Of a DNA stretch of 34,190 nucleotides, positions 1-12,300 are shown piece after piece. The stretch is from Priapulus caudatus (taxonomy: Eukaryota > Priapulida > Priapulimorpha > Priapulimorphida > Priapulidae). Under the pieces are notes generated by a model. That model worked only from the letters and a program-made list of their open reading frames with translations. It had not been told where the DNA came from and did no database searches. Each line of letters starts with the position of its first letter. The stretch's first letter is position 1. The stretch is taken from contig NW_014577814.1 in the NCBI RefSeq assembly GCF_000485595.1, positions 1 to 34,190 on the forward strand, written 5' to 3'. The position numbers were made by a program, and so were the translations under genes.

Positions 1-831
1 AACACACACATAGCATTTTTAGAGAATGTTCGTTGTCAGACCAGATCCAGAATAACAGGAATTGGTGGCCCAGTCCTGGTGAAGCCACGCGTGAGGCAGC
101 GCCAGGAACAATTTTGTTTTGTTATCATGGCGTCTGTGCTCAGTGCAATCAGCAGGGGGCTCATGGCCCTGTGGCCCCACTTACTTCCCCTCCCAGGTTG
201 CTTGTTCTGCATAAGAAATTTATTTTTATATATAAGACCAAAAAAAACGCCTCGGAAGTACAAACAACGTACTTAATTTATCCAACGAGGAACCATGTGC
301 TAATCATCTAAGACTCCATGATGTTTCTTAAGAGTTGTGCTATTGATGATTCTATTAGATATGCGTGCACTGAGCAAGAATGCAACTTGGAATACACACA
401 CTCTTTAGGAAAGACTGGCCAACTAACAAGAAAAACGGGACAGAAACTGACCATATCGTCTGACAAGCACACTAAGTGAAAACATGGCAAACAAATACAA
501 AGAAGTTCTCAACATAATATACCACAACAAGACACACACATAAAGAAACCAATTAGCACTCAATCTTATCGCACTAAGTTCAGAAAAAATTATTTGAAAA
601 AAATGCCTATATATCTATAATAAATATATAATACCAGCGCCCACTGCCTACACGCCCTCAGCCGACGACATACACCACAATTAGACTTTCTGCAGATGCG
701 ACCCAGTCCACACAACACAGACTTCCCTACCCTACATCACCACCAAAAGTCTGTCACGTTAACTACCAGTAGTCCAGAGCCCCACACCCACAACACAGCC
801 AGATATTACAACCGAAAAGAGGGGCACACGT
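1..831. other. Upstream non-coding stretch, nothing recognised
   Basis: No reading frame here resembles a known protein, and the short frames that exist overlap one another on both strands. Positions 60-205 are relatively GC-rich and the rest is AT-rich (for example 560-640). I see no tRNA, no splice-bounded exon and no clear repeat. It may belong to a neighbouring gene's intron or to intergenic DNA; the sequence alone does not decide. Confidence 0.5.
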
Positions 832-1071
832 TTGGCGTGTGCATGTCTGCCAAATTTTCAGTTGGGGTCATTTTGCATAAACCAAAAATTCGTCAATTCG
901 CCGAACCCGGGTGCTCGCTGGCAATGAAAGCTAGTTAGCTATAGTAGAATTAAGTCCAAGGAGTCCACCACGGACTCCCCTGCATACTGTACAAATCAGG
1001 GAGTCCGACAAGTAAAATCCAGGGAGGATATTGGACTCGCCAAGAACTCGGTCGTTATTTCGCATCACCTG
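832..1071 (+). mobile_element. Truncated copy of the GGAGTCC-rich MITE family
   Basis: This stretch matches the 3' two thirds of the elements at 28351-28708 and 29951-30298. Shared blocks include TCTGCCAAATTTTC, CTAGTTAG, a block of GGAGTCC/GGACTCC motifs and the terminal TTATTTCGCA. The 5' end of the element is missing. Compared with the other copies it carries many extra single bases, so it is either an old copy or lies in poorly polished sequence. Confidence 0.6.
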
Positions 1072-1179
1072 TCCTAAAGTAATCCCGCATATCACGACTA
1101 ACTACAAGTTGGTACCCGACGTTCCTGCCGAGTTGGCACACTGGTTGCAAGCATCCCTCTAAACTCCACTTTACCTTTT

Positions 1180-2480
1180 CCGCGCTTCCCCTTCCTCCTC
1201 AAGGCTTCCTCCTAGGCCACCAATCCCCACACCTCGTCGCGGACGCCCCCCACCGCCGAGGCAGCGAACCCCTCGCCCTCCCCCCGCGAGCCCCGCTCGC
1301 CCCCCCCTCCCCCTCGCTCCGCGCCCCACCCACCGCTCGCCCCCCCCCCCCCCCCCCCTCCCCGCACGCCGCCTTGCCCCCGCTCCGCCCCACCTCGCCC
1401 CCACGCCCCTCTCCCGCCCGGCCGGCCCTCCCCCCCCCCACCCCCCCCCCTCACACCGCCCGCCCCCCGTCATCCCCCCGACGCCTCGACAGTCCCATCG
1501 CCGCTGAGTGAACCCTCGCCCGTCCCGCCGGCGCTTCCGTTCGCGCGCGCGTCCCGCAGCGTCCTCGTCCCCCAGCCCGGGAGCCGCTCCTCCCAGTTCC
1601 CCCCCTCAACCCTCCCCTCCCAACCCTGCTCCCAGCCACCAGCGCCGGCAACCCTCCCCCACCCTCCTCCCCCCACCGGCGCCGGCGAACCCCCCCACCA
1701 CCACCCACACCACGCTACACTACTAACTACCACCCACACCTGGCGCAGAGTCTCACCTATTTCAACCCGCCGCCACCTGCCCCTCCAGCCCCGCCTATGA
1801 CCAATCTCACATCTGAGACCGCTGGTCCACTTTGCGCCACCCCAACCACCGCGCGCCTGCCAGCCACCCTCCCCGCAGAACGCAGCCTCCCCACCAGTCT
1901 GCACGCCACCGCGCCCCTGACACCCCCACCAGACGGCCCACAGACGCAAGACATCCCCTAGCCCTGCACCCGAAAAATATATAGCAGTCCTCCTGGCCCA
2001 TAACTACTCCGCTCTTTATGCCCTCCTCTCGTCCGAACATTGTACCAACCTCCCCGACCACCCTCCTCAAATATACTTTACGTGCACTATCCCCTCCGCA
2101 CCTCATAAGTACCACACCACTCACCCGCCCGCGTCAACATTCTCTGTCATCATCACCTCTCGAGCGCCGCTCATCCACTCCTTCCCCACCCCCCCCCCCG
2201 TACACACTCACGATCCCCGCCCCACATCACCATCCCACGACGCCACACCCCAGCCGCCGCGCCCGCGCTACCAGCCCGCCCCCACCCCCAACCCCCCCCC
2301 GGCCACCCCCAACCTCACACACACACACTACTCACACACACACTCTTATCATCTACCACGACTCGCTTGCGCTTATATTGGCTTGTCACACACAGCAACA
2401 ACACACACACACCACTACACTGGACACACAGCGAGGCCACACCCCAGACCCGCGCGCGCGCGCGCGGCAACACATCGTAA
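1180..2480. repeat. C-rich low-complexity tract with CA and CG microsatellites
   Basis: The plus strand is overwhelmingly C with few G, and includes an uninterrupted C run near 1340-1357 and further C runs near 1430-1450. Around 2312-2345 and 2390-2435 it turns into (CA)n, and near 2452-2467 into a short (CG)n. The frames across it are proline- or glycine-rich translations of simple sequence and are not credible genes. The opposite strand is G-rich enough to allow G-quadruplex formation, and this strand could form i-motifs; that is inference from composition only. Confidence 0.75.
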
Positions 2481-2954
2481 CGCGCTGAAGATCCGTCCAC
2501 ACTTACAACCACAAAATCATGGTGATCCAAAATTCGTAGGGGGCGACATTTGATATGATGTTCCCCTCTGAAAATTCGTTGGGGGGGGACATGTCCCCTG
2601 TCCCCCCTGGATTGTCGCCTCTGCGCCCGGCAGCGTCTATTTTGCCAACAACTGCAGCAATAATTGCAATTATAGTAATGTATAGTAGTAATAGTATGTA
2701 TATATAATGAGTAAAATGTTTTTTATGGAAAATACATCAGAAAACTTACACTATCTAGCTATTAGGGTTAGGGCACTTTTTAGGGTTTTTGCATCATTCT
2801 TTAATATATCCGTAAAATATATGGTAAAATGAGAAGTGCCTAGTAAACATATCCTACCACCCTTTCAGCCGGCTGCGTTTTCTTCAGTCAAAGCAAATCG
2901 AAGCAGCCCAATCAGAAGGCCGCTAAATCCTTCCGTTTGGAAAAAAAAATTTTG
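2481..2954. other. AT-rich spacer, nothing recognised
   Basis: The stretch holds G and C runs around 2578-2610, then AT-rich sequence with many short TA/ATA steps. A TTAGGGTTAGGG-like piece at about 2763-2775 is far too short to be a telomeric array. No gene or RNA was recognised. Confidence 0.45.
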
Positions 2955-3045
2955 CGGTCGGGCGAATAGCCAGAATTCCCTATGGGCCCGACGGTCGGGC
3001 GAATAGAAAGAATACCCTATTGGCCCGACGGTCGGGCGAAAAGCC
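2955..3045 (+). repeat. 37-bp tandem repeat upstream of MRE11
   Basis: Two full 37-bp units (2955-2991 and 2992-3028) and the start of a third (from 3029) share CGGTCGGGCGAATAG at the beginning and GGCCCGA at the end. The unit is partly palindromic (TCGGGC near its start, GCCCGA at its end). It lies about 350 bp upstream of the MRE11 start codon, so it may fall in the promoter region. A regulatory role is only a possibility. Confidence 0.85.
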
Positions 3046-3058
3046 TCGGCCATGTATA

Positions 3059-3073
3059 TAGCGCCACCTAGGG
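3059..3073 (+). promoter_or_regulatory. CTCF-like motif upstream of MRE11
   Basis: TAGCGCCACCTAGGG resembles the well-known bilaterian CTCF core written in reverse orientation (AGCGCCMCCTRSTGG), matching the first 12 positions from AGCGCC onward. It sits about 320 bp before the MRE11 start codon and directly after the 37-bp repeats. A single motif match in AT-rich DNA can be chance, so occupancy is inferred only weakly. Confidence 0.25.
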
Positions 3074-3389
3074 ATAGATTTTGTTCATGGTCATTTTGAA
3101 GAGGTTTAGACTATTACATTAATTATTCCCTACAATCACATACGAATTTAATAGCGTTTCATAAATTTCTATGTATGATTACGTGTCATTAACGTTACTG
3201 CTAAATTAAAAAGCGTTTTTATACTAAATTGTTAAACATAGTCATAGGGCTGTGGCACTTGTTTATTTCGCGCCAAAAGATGGAAAAATCCAAAGACGAT
3301 TTCTAACATCTATTTTGAGGTCTTGTTTTGAGGTGAATTTGAACTTTTATAGAACACTGAGGTAACGGGTCAGGGTGGCAAATATAGCA

Positions 3390-6300
3390 ATGGGGCAAGA
3401 ATCTGAAAAAGATGATGAGAATATAATGAATATCCTTGTCGCTACAGATATTCACTTGGGCTATGGAGAAAAAGATCCAATACGTGGTGAGTATTACTCG
3501 CCCCACGAATCACTCACTCGCTGAACAAATCACGTCTCACTGAGTTCAAATTGTTTACGGCGAGATCTCATTGCGAGTCAAGCATTTTTAAGAACCCCCG
3601 GATTTTAATCATGGGCTAATGATAATGTTATAGGCTTATGGTTGGATTGATAAATATATTCATCACACTTCAATGATTACACGTACTATATCACTGACAC
3701 TGGTTAGATCAGCCCTCATCGCTGCTAATTGTCTATGTTAGCCTATTGTTACGCGTACGTGTGTGCGTGTGATTTAGTAATGATGTACCGTACACTGTGC
3801 ATTTTGTGCAGGAAATGATTCTTTGGTCACATTCGAGGAGATCCTTCAACATGCACAGGCACAGAAGGTCGACTTCATATTGCTTGGCGGCGATCTATTC
3901 CACGAAAACAAACCCTCGCGAAAAATCGTCCATGGCTGCATGGTGAGAAGTTGAAGCTCGACTGGGCTTGGTAAAACCACAGGCACTTGAAGCGTTTCAA
4001 TAAAATATAATGATAAATAAATACGAAATCTATTTACTACCAATTAAGTTCTTAATGTTTCTATACTCTCTTACACCTAGTAATATTATTGCCGACAGTT
4101 TCCTGTAAATTCCGTCCAAATCCTATTTGCAACATACGCTTGCGGCCGCCATTCCTCACGCGGCTGCACTGTGCACACTTACACTTATATATATAGCAGG
4201 TATAGGAAAGTGTGCTGCCCAAATTCGCTCGACGCTCGCTGGTATTCACACGATTACAACACAAATATTCAACCATTCTACTCCATCTCTGTTTCTATTT
4301 CAACAACAGTGTTCACTTGTTATAAAAACATATTGTCTCTGTTCGTAACCGAGCTGTGTCACGCGAAATCACACAAAGACTGACGAAATTCTCGCGTTCG
4401 CTAACGTTGCCCAGTAAATGTAAATGGCTGTCAGAATCAGGAAACACCCACCGGCGCTCTTCGTGCCCTCATTCTTGCGCCGCAACGCTGCAACGTTTTT
4501 GCAACGCTCCAATGGCGAAGCTCGTACGGGAGTTGGAAAGCAGTGCGCCGCCTATAGCCCATAGACTGGTACTCGCTCCCACCTCTCTGCTTAGCTTAGT
4601 TACTCGATGGGTAATCGAGGTGGGAGCGAGTACCAGTCTATATAGCCCTGTACTTGCAGCCATTTACATTTACTGGGCAACGTTAGCGAACGTGAGAATT
4701 TCGTCAGTCTTTGTGTGATTTCGCGTAACACAGCTCGGTTACGAACAGAGACAGTATGTTTTTATAACAAGTAAACACTGTTGTTGAAATAGAAACAAAG
4801 ATGGAGTAGAATGGTTGAATATATTTGTGTTGTAATCGTGTGAAATCCAGCGAGCGTCGAGCGAATTTGGGCAGCACGCTTTCCTACCTGCTATATATAT
4901 AAGTGTAAGTGTGCACAGTGCAGCCGCGTGAGGAATGGCGGCCGCAAGCGTATGTTGCAAATAGGATTTGGACGGAATTTACAGGAAACTGTCGGCAATA
5001 ATATTAATACTAATAGGTGAAAGAGAGTCTAGAAACATTAAGAATTTGGTAGTAAATAGATTTCGTATTTATTTACCATTATATTTTATTGAAACGCTTC
5101 AAGTGCCTGTGGGTAAGACTACTTGCAATGTGACTGCATATAGTCACACTGTCTCGTTTATTGTTGAGGACGGTCAGTTGATACATCGGTGGTGTACATA
5201 GGTGTGGTGTAGACCTGCATAGATTCCAGCTTGCCCAATTAACTAAAATATTTCTACCAATTCTTTTGTAACATTGAGTGTTGTCCACATTTATCAGGTG
5301 TATGGTGTAGTGTAATTGGGCTATATTCTTATAGAGTTAGGTCAATCCCTGTGTGTGTGTGTGTGTGTGCACGTGCGTGTGTCTGAAAAACTAGTGTTGA
5401 TAGCAGCTCCTGAACATGTATCAGTAATTAAACCTTTATTTTCATTCAGGCCTTGCTGCGAAAGTACTGCATGGGGAACAAGCCGTGTCAAGTGGAATTC
5501 CTAAGCGATCAATCCATCAACTTCATGGATAGTCATTTTCCTGTGGTGAACTATGAAGATCCCAACATGAACATCGGTATCCCTGTGTTCAGCATTCATG
5601 GTAAGAGTGAAGAAGTGTCACACTGTTAAATTTGTAAAGATATAATTTGTGCAAGATAGATTTCGCATTCCCTGCGATTATTTATTTATATAATGTACAA
5701 TATTATTTCTTACATAAATTGAACAACATGTAATAATATCTATACTGTGTATATCAGAAGTAGATAATAGGGAACCTATCTTCCCCCCCCCCTTATATAT
5801 CCTTATTATCTACTTCTGGTGTATATGGTATATAGATATAGCATGTGTTCGTGCTATATATTACTGTTATAATAATGTTCACTTTTTGTATTGATTTATT
5901 AATGTATGCTGATGTCAGGTAACCACGATGACCCGTGCGGTGCAGGGCAGCTGTGTGCAGTAGACCTGCTAAGTGTTGCTGGACTCGTAAACTACTTTGG
6001 AAAAGCAAGATCGCTAGATGATATTCAAATCTCACCTTTGCTGCTGCAGAAGGGAGAGACAAAGCTGGCGCTATATGGTTTAGGCAGTGTCCGAGATGAG
6101 AGGCTTCATAGGTTTGTAAAGTATAGGGTCTTTAGGAACGTTAGCCATACGTATTACATAATGAATATTAAGAATATTAGGGGTCGCCCTTAAGATTTTG
6201 TGTTTGCAGTAACATGACCTATAATATTAAATGATCAGCTTCTTAGTCCGTGTTATTCAATAATTGACAGTGCTGAGTTAAGTTGATGCTGACAATCTGA

Positions 6301-9300
6301 TAGTCCAGCGGACTAGTTGGTACTGCAGTCTATGTACTCATCCGTGAGTAAACCTGGTAGTTTTAGGCCCCGTTCATGCATGACCTTCAGCTCCAGTTCG
6401 ATTTAATAGTTGGGTTATGCTTTCATTTAAGCCATTGTAGTTTTATTATTGCTCTACTTACTATTATATCATATTATATACTTATACTGGATAGAATAAA
6501 TGTCGTGAAGATTTTGAGCTACGCGTTACAAATGTTCACAGGTTGTTTTTGAATTCGCACGTGACCATGCTGCGGCCGCGCGACGACCCCGACTCGTGGT
6601 TCAATGTCTTCGTCCTGCATCAGAACCGTGCGAAGCACGACTCTAAGAACTACATTCCAGAGAGCTTCCTCGACGACTTTCTCGACCTCGTTGTATGGGG
6701 TCACGAGCACGAGTGTCGACTAGAACCAGAGTGGAACCCTGAGCAGAATTACTATGTCAGTCAGCCAGGTGAGATGAACACCACCTACTCGTGGGCGTGT
6801 CCAGCTGCAGTGCACTGCAATCTTTCGCGGTCAGATCATAAACATTTTCAGTGCTCGAAATGAATGTTCGATGGCAGTTCATTGCATGATTAAATATTAA
6901 TTTCCGTTAAATATGGTCACGTGTATTATTATTTCCCATTCGGAGGACTGGATCGATCGATGGACTGGATCGATCGATTAACCTTCTTGTTAACTACAAA
7001 CCTACCAATTTAGCACCACTGTTCAATTCTACCCAGTACCTCAGTCGCTGCCATGGAAATAAGATACTAGTTTGACTAAGTATCTTAGTGTCTCTATTTA
7101 TTTCTATGGTCACTGCAAAGTTTTGTTGTCGCGCTTCGCAGGCAGTCCGATCGCGACATCTCTCAGTGAAGGCGAGATGGTGCGGAAGCATATTGGACTG
7201 CTGAAGATCAACAAGAAGAGTTTCAAGATGGAGAAGATTCTGCTGGAAACTGTGCGGCCGTTTATCACCGAAGACCTCAGACTAAGTGACACCAGCCTTG
7301 ACCCCTCAGAGGAGGGCATCGGTGAGTCACTTAGCCGTCAGCCGGACACAGTCAAGACCTGTATTAATTAGCGGTCACCTCTATAGAACGGACACCTTTC
7401 TATAAAGGACAACCTCTATAGAACGGACACCTTTCTATAAAGGACACCTCTATAGAAAAGCGGACACCTTTTTATAAAGGGACACTTTTTGGTGGTTCTG
7501 CTGAGTGGCCAAGTTAATCACAGTGAACACCACCTTTATTAAAATGGGCACCATCGAATGGACACTTACATTGCCAGACTCCCCTTGACCGCGACCCGCC
7601 AGGCCACCACGACGCAGACTGTCTATAGAGCCCCTACTGAGTATTAATAATAAGTCAATGTCTACTGAATACAGGTTCTGACTGTAAAGCGATTCGTCAC
7701 TTGTTACTTCCGCTGATGGCGCACACAGTGCTCGTGTTAATATGTATCGTGTTTCTATGTCGTAACTCTATGTAGTACTTGTGTGTCGCCGGTGTTTGAA
7801 GAGAAGAAACGGATAGCAAGACTACTGCTACCCGAAAAGATTAGGTGATCGATCAGACACGCGGCTAGGCGTTGACCAGCTACTAGGCAATAGAGGCAGT
7901 CCTACCTTTAACCTCTCATCCAAGGTATATACGGGAAGACCGCCGGCTACGAAAGGACAACAATGGCTCCTTATCAAAAGTCACCTCCACATTAGCAACA
8001 CCACCCCCGAGGCACTTGCCATCACTTCTTAGAATTTGATTCTCAGCGTCGTCTGAGTCTAGTATGGGTGTACGGTACCGCAAAATCAGGCCCCGTCCCA
8101 CATCTGATCGCACCATAGCAAAATACACGCGACACTAACAACACCCATGACCCTCACCAACCTATGCAGCGATCACGAGCGAGCCCACCGGCAGCCCACC
8201 CGTTATCCTCTCAGCATACTGAAAGGATCTTGGGAATTTTCCGGAGCAGTCTCATGCATGGTCAGTACCTTAACCCCCGGTAATCTCACGTGTGCCGTTT
8301 CTAGTGGCTCGACCCCCAGTGAAAAAAATACACGGGGGAGAGGCCCTTGGCGCCGCATTAGCCCCGCCGAAAATATCCCCCACAAAAAGAAAAAAGGCCC
8401 CGCTCAAATTTGCACTAAGAGTTCATGCCAAACCAAATTTAGAGCGCTGCTATTGGTGCGAGGGCATCGCGCCATCACGCCGCCGCGCTATTCGGGAAAA
8501 GTAGTCCGCCCAGAAAAATAAATTTTTATTGTTTTTCCCCTGACTGTGCGTCAGCCGACGCCCCGGATTAAGAACACCGCGTCCGGGTTGTGTTGCCGAG
8601 CCCCCTACGACCTCCTTCAAATGTTACTCGGCGGATGACTTCCATTATTCAATTTATCGTAAATTGTTACTCCAATTTATCGTTGAATTCGATTTGTTGG
8701 TTTTCAGGCTCCAGAGTTGAACTACTACGACCACCCACGGACCGCTGATTCGACAACGTTTCCTATCAGTGATTCGCGCGCCGCAAGCTGAGGTCCCCCT
8801 TGTCGAGAAAAAAGTGGCCAATCCCAAACCGAGATTAATTCACTTTTCGAAAAGAAGCTCATTAGGGGAGACCCCCTGAAAGACGGCAACACTAGTAGGC
8901 ATCAGCTATTTCAAACCCGAAGAAAATGCCTGTGTTTAGCCGCTATAGCAACATCACTTGTGGTGCAATTACTTTATTCGTGTGTACTATACGTGGAAAC
9001 AAGTGTTAGGAGCGTAACAGTTTTCTCCTAAACTGTGGTAGACAGCAGTTATAACAAAATATACAATAAGTAGCATTATTATTATTATTGCAGTTTTTAT
9101 TAATTAATTATTGTGTTTATATGTATTCCTTTGTTATAAATTACATTATACCCATTTTATTATAATACGATCTCTATATAAAGTTATACCCCCAGCTTTG
9201 CAATGCGCGCTGTGCTGGCACAGATTATTTATTGTGATAGGTTCGATGTAGTTATACTACTTGATATCAAACCTTAATTATAGTAATTAAATAGTGAGAT

Positions 9301-12300
9301 TTAGTTAACATTAGTAATTTAATAGATAGTCCGACAATTAACTGCGCTTGGTATGACATCTTATAAACATCTTGGGCAACCTGTGTGTGTGAATTGTCTG
9401 TCCCGTAGGGTGCATCGAAATGGCAATGTCCTGAGGAAGAGTTGACAAATCTCGCGGAGTCCGAAGGATCTCGTGCAGGAATATTTCTCGCGCGCCGACA
9501 GCGCAAGAACAAGCTACTGCTGCTCAACCGAGAGGCGAGTTCGGGGATGCGGTCCAGAGGTAACCCGTGTCCATTCTGTTTGCCGACACACAATGGCACA
9601 TGCCACCCAGCCATTTACTTGATTATTTCTATTTTTTACTTATCTCGTCCTGACGACACCCGGTCAGCGGAGTGCAGCTAGTACGGACTAGCAGAATGGT
9701 GTCCGGTCACAGCGTGCGTCCTCCACTGGTTATCATTAATCTACGTTTGTATTACTTCCTCCCCTAAAGTGCTTGAGGTTGATAATTATACCAGCTCTGC
9801 ATCAAGCTTTTTTTTGCAATATTCTTACGGGCGCTCATTCGCCATCGTACGAGCCGGAAATGGATTTCGTTTGAAAAACTATACTGGTGTGCATTACTAC
9901 CTCCAATCCGTTCTCTACACCCAACTTAAGAGATCAGCCAGATACTGGTTCATCTAGTGTAAGCTATTACAATTACGAGACTCAATACGTGTTACAACTG
10001 GATAGCAGTGGCACGAAATAACAGAACCTTGCGGCAACTCACTGAGCCACGGAACCCCGCTGCCAATCATCATTTGCGAGAAATGTGAGAACTCAAAGCG
10101 TATGCGTGCGTGCGATGGCGTGCCGTCGCCATCGACGTGCTTCCTCGGAATCATTACAATTACTACATGTACTCATCGTGTATGAGTTTCGTAGACGAAG
10201 ATTGAAGAAGCGATCCGCAATAGTCGGAACTCCCGCTAACACCCGGACTCAAAGCGAGTATAACCCAGCTAACCAGACCGAACTCCCGAGCGATAAACTC
10301 GCCACAAACAGAAGCTCCCATCCTGGCCTCTTTCAGCCCGCCGCAACCTCGAGGGCTAGCAAGAGGCACGTCAAGCCCAATATACGGGAGGAGGAGCGGA
10401 AGGGAAGAGGCGATGATCCACGCATCCAGACAGCTGATGACCTGACGAGACACATTCCAGGTCACCTGCTATTTTCACTATATCGCCACCTCCGAGACCC
10501 CGATCCGAGCACGAGACATAATACCTCTCCTATCCACGGTGTTACGTTTCCACACAATCTCTCTACAAGTGGCAGCATAAAAGCCCCCGCGATACGTTAC
10601 TAACGAGCTTGCAGCCACCCCCGCTTATCATATTTTTCTGCAACTTTAATTCTTCGTCTTCCGGTCTTGGTTAGCGTGCTCAGAGGTGTGACTCTCTCTC
10701 AGTCTGGCACCTGGTTGCAAGTGACCACTGCAATGTGAGATTGTTCAACCGCTAGCAAGTGGCGGTGCAAAATAGTAACTCCTCTGCGCATGTGTGTATT
10801 AGGTGTACGTGTTTGTGGGTTTCGCCGCTAATGGCGAATTGTCCCTTGTGACAAGGTGAGGGAGGCACTGAACGCCCCGGCTGACTAACTCCAGCCCGCA
10901 ACGACGCGCGAGACCAGTTCACTGCACGATGACATTCGACTCGATGACGCGGAGGCGGCGGGAGCTGGGACGGTCAAGAGCGGACGTGGGCGCGGAGGGA
11001 GAGGTCGCGAGCAGTCGGGGCTCCCGCGGTGGCAGAGGAAGCCGAGGAGGACAGAGGACGCCGGAAACAGTAAGAGGTTAAGAGATTGCGCTTGAAACCA
11101 GTTGTCAACTCGAGGAAACTACGGGTACAAACTTGAGTAGCCGTGATATGCGATTTACTTGAGCAGGGTGCGACATATTACGGCGAGTCTGGAGTCGCAA
11201 TACTCCTGATTTACTGTCGACTCCCTGATTCTAATTGCAGGAGTCCGTGTGCACTCTGAATAATTTTACTATATACTAACTAGTTCATTCAGAGCACGGC
11301 TTCGGGGGGGGGGGGCGGAGGAGGGGAATTAAGACATTTTTTTAGGACAATGACCAAGAAAATTGGCAGACATGCTACGCGAAATGTCAACTTGTTTGTT
11401 AATATCTGCGGTACTACTTGTATACTGCAGACTTCGTTTTGATGGTAGGTGAGTCCGTGGACTCGCATTTTCAAAAGTTTATTTCTACCCTGCTTAGGTA
11501 ATTATTTTTATTATGATTATAGAATTTTTTCAAATAATTTTTTCATAACTTAGTGAATAAGTGAATGACTAATGTGTTTTTATGGACTTTTTTACTATGA
11601 TTCATTAATTTTGTATGCTACAATAGTGTCTCTATTGCTTCAGAATTCATCACTATGAGTTCTTTCAGCTGTCGACAGCTGTCATGGAGGCGAGAAACGG
11701 TACACGAGTCGGCTGGTCCAGATANNNNNNNNNNTGGTGAGTCACCACCAGCCTTGACCCCTCAGAGGAGGGCATCGGTGAGTCACCACCAGCCTTGACC
11801 CCTCAGAGGAGGGCATCGGTGAGTCACCACCAGCCTTGACCCCTCAGAGGAGGGCATTGGTGAGTCACCACCAGCCTTGACCCCTCAGAGGAGGGCATTG
11901 GTGAGTCACTTAGCCGTCAGCCGGACACAGTCAAGACCCGTATTAATTAGCGGTCACCTCTATAGAACGGACACCTTTCTATAAAGGACAACCTCTATAG
12001 AACGGACACCTTTCTATAAAGGACACCTCTATAGAACGGACACCTTTCTATAAAGGACACTTTTGGTGGTTCCGCTGAGTGGCAGTTATACAGTGAAACC
12101 ACCTTTATAAAATGGGCACATAGAATGGACACTTTTGAGATTTCCCTTTGAGCGACACTTCTATAGGCTATGAGTATTAATTAATTTGTATGAATACAGG
12201 TTTGACTGTACAGGATTCGTCATTTTGATGACGGGACAAGTGCTGTGTTAGATATGTACGTGTTTCTAATGTGTAATCTAATGTAGTATTGTGTGTGCGT

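Larger units (their letters stand above)
7322..11724 (+). other. Noisy second copy of MRE11 exon 7-12 region (likely unpolished assembly)
   Basis: The stretch runs collinear with 11901 to about 15446: same exons, introns, microsatellites and even the same intronic MITE. It is about 24% longer because it is peppered with extra bases. Blurred exons lie near 7787-7923 (exon 7), 8708-8899 (8), 9409-9559 (9), 10184-10430 (10), 10857-11071 (11) and 11644-11724 (12, cut by the gap). Frames are broken repeatedly, and exons and introns are hit alike. The first 150-170 bases after 7321 are nearly identical to the good copy, and then the noise rises. This pattern fits raw insertion-prone long-read sequence used to fill a gap. 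A decayed tandem duplication is the alternative, less likely because changes ignore coding constraint. Confidence 0.85.

Noticed and set aside
2018-2488. 156-codon proline-rich open frame, and glycine-rich frames on the other strand
   Set aside because: They are translations of the C-rich and CA-repeat tract with no domain, start context or splice support.
2760-2800. Telomere-type TTAGGG repeats
   Set aside because: Only two neighbouring hexamers and a loose third are present, which can occur by chance in AT-rich DNA.
4356-4718. 120-codon open frame in MRE11 intron 2
   Set aside because: It reads through the hairpin centre of the foldback transposon. The matching frame on the other strand shows that it is an inverted-repeat artefact.
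10085-10603. 172-codon open frame
   Set aside because: It lies in the noisy duplicate over blurred exon 10 and its flanking introns. It is a frameshifted translation, not a separate gene.
7787-11724. A second MRE11 gene or MRE11 pseudogene
   Set aside because: Changes are mainly extra bases spread evenly over exons and introns, the copy stops at an N gap, and its beginning is almost identical to the good copy. An assembly patch explains this better than gene duplication.
11735-12062. CRISPR-like array
   Set aside because: The units are directly adjacent, without unique spacers, and derive from exon 6 and intron 6 of MRE11.
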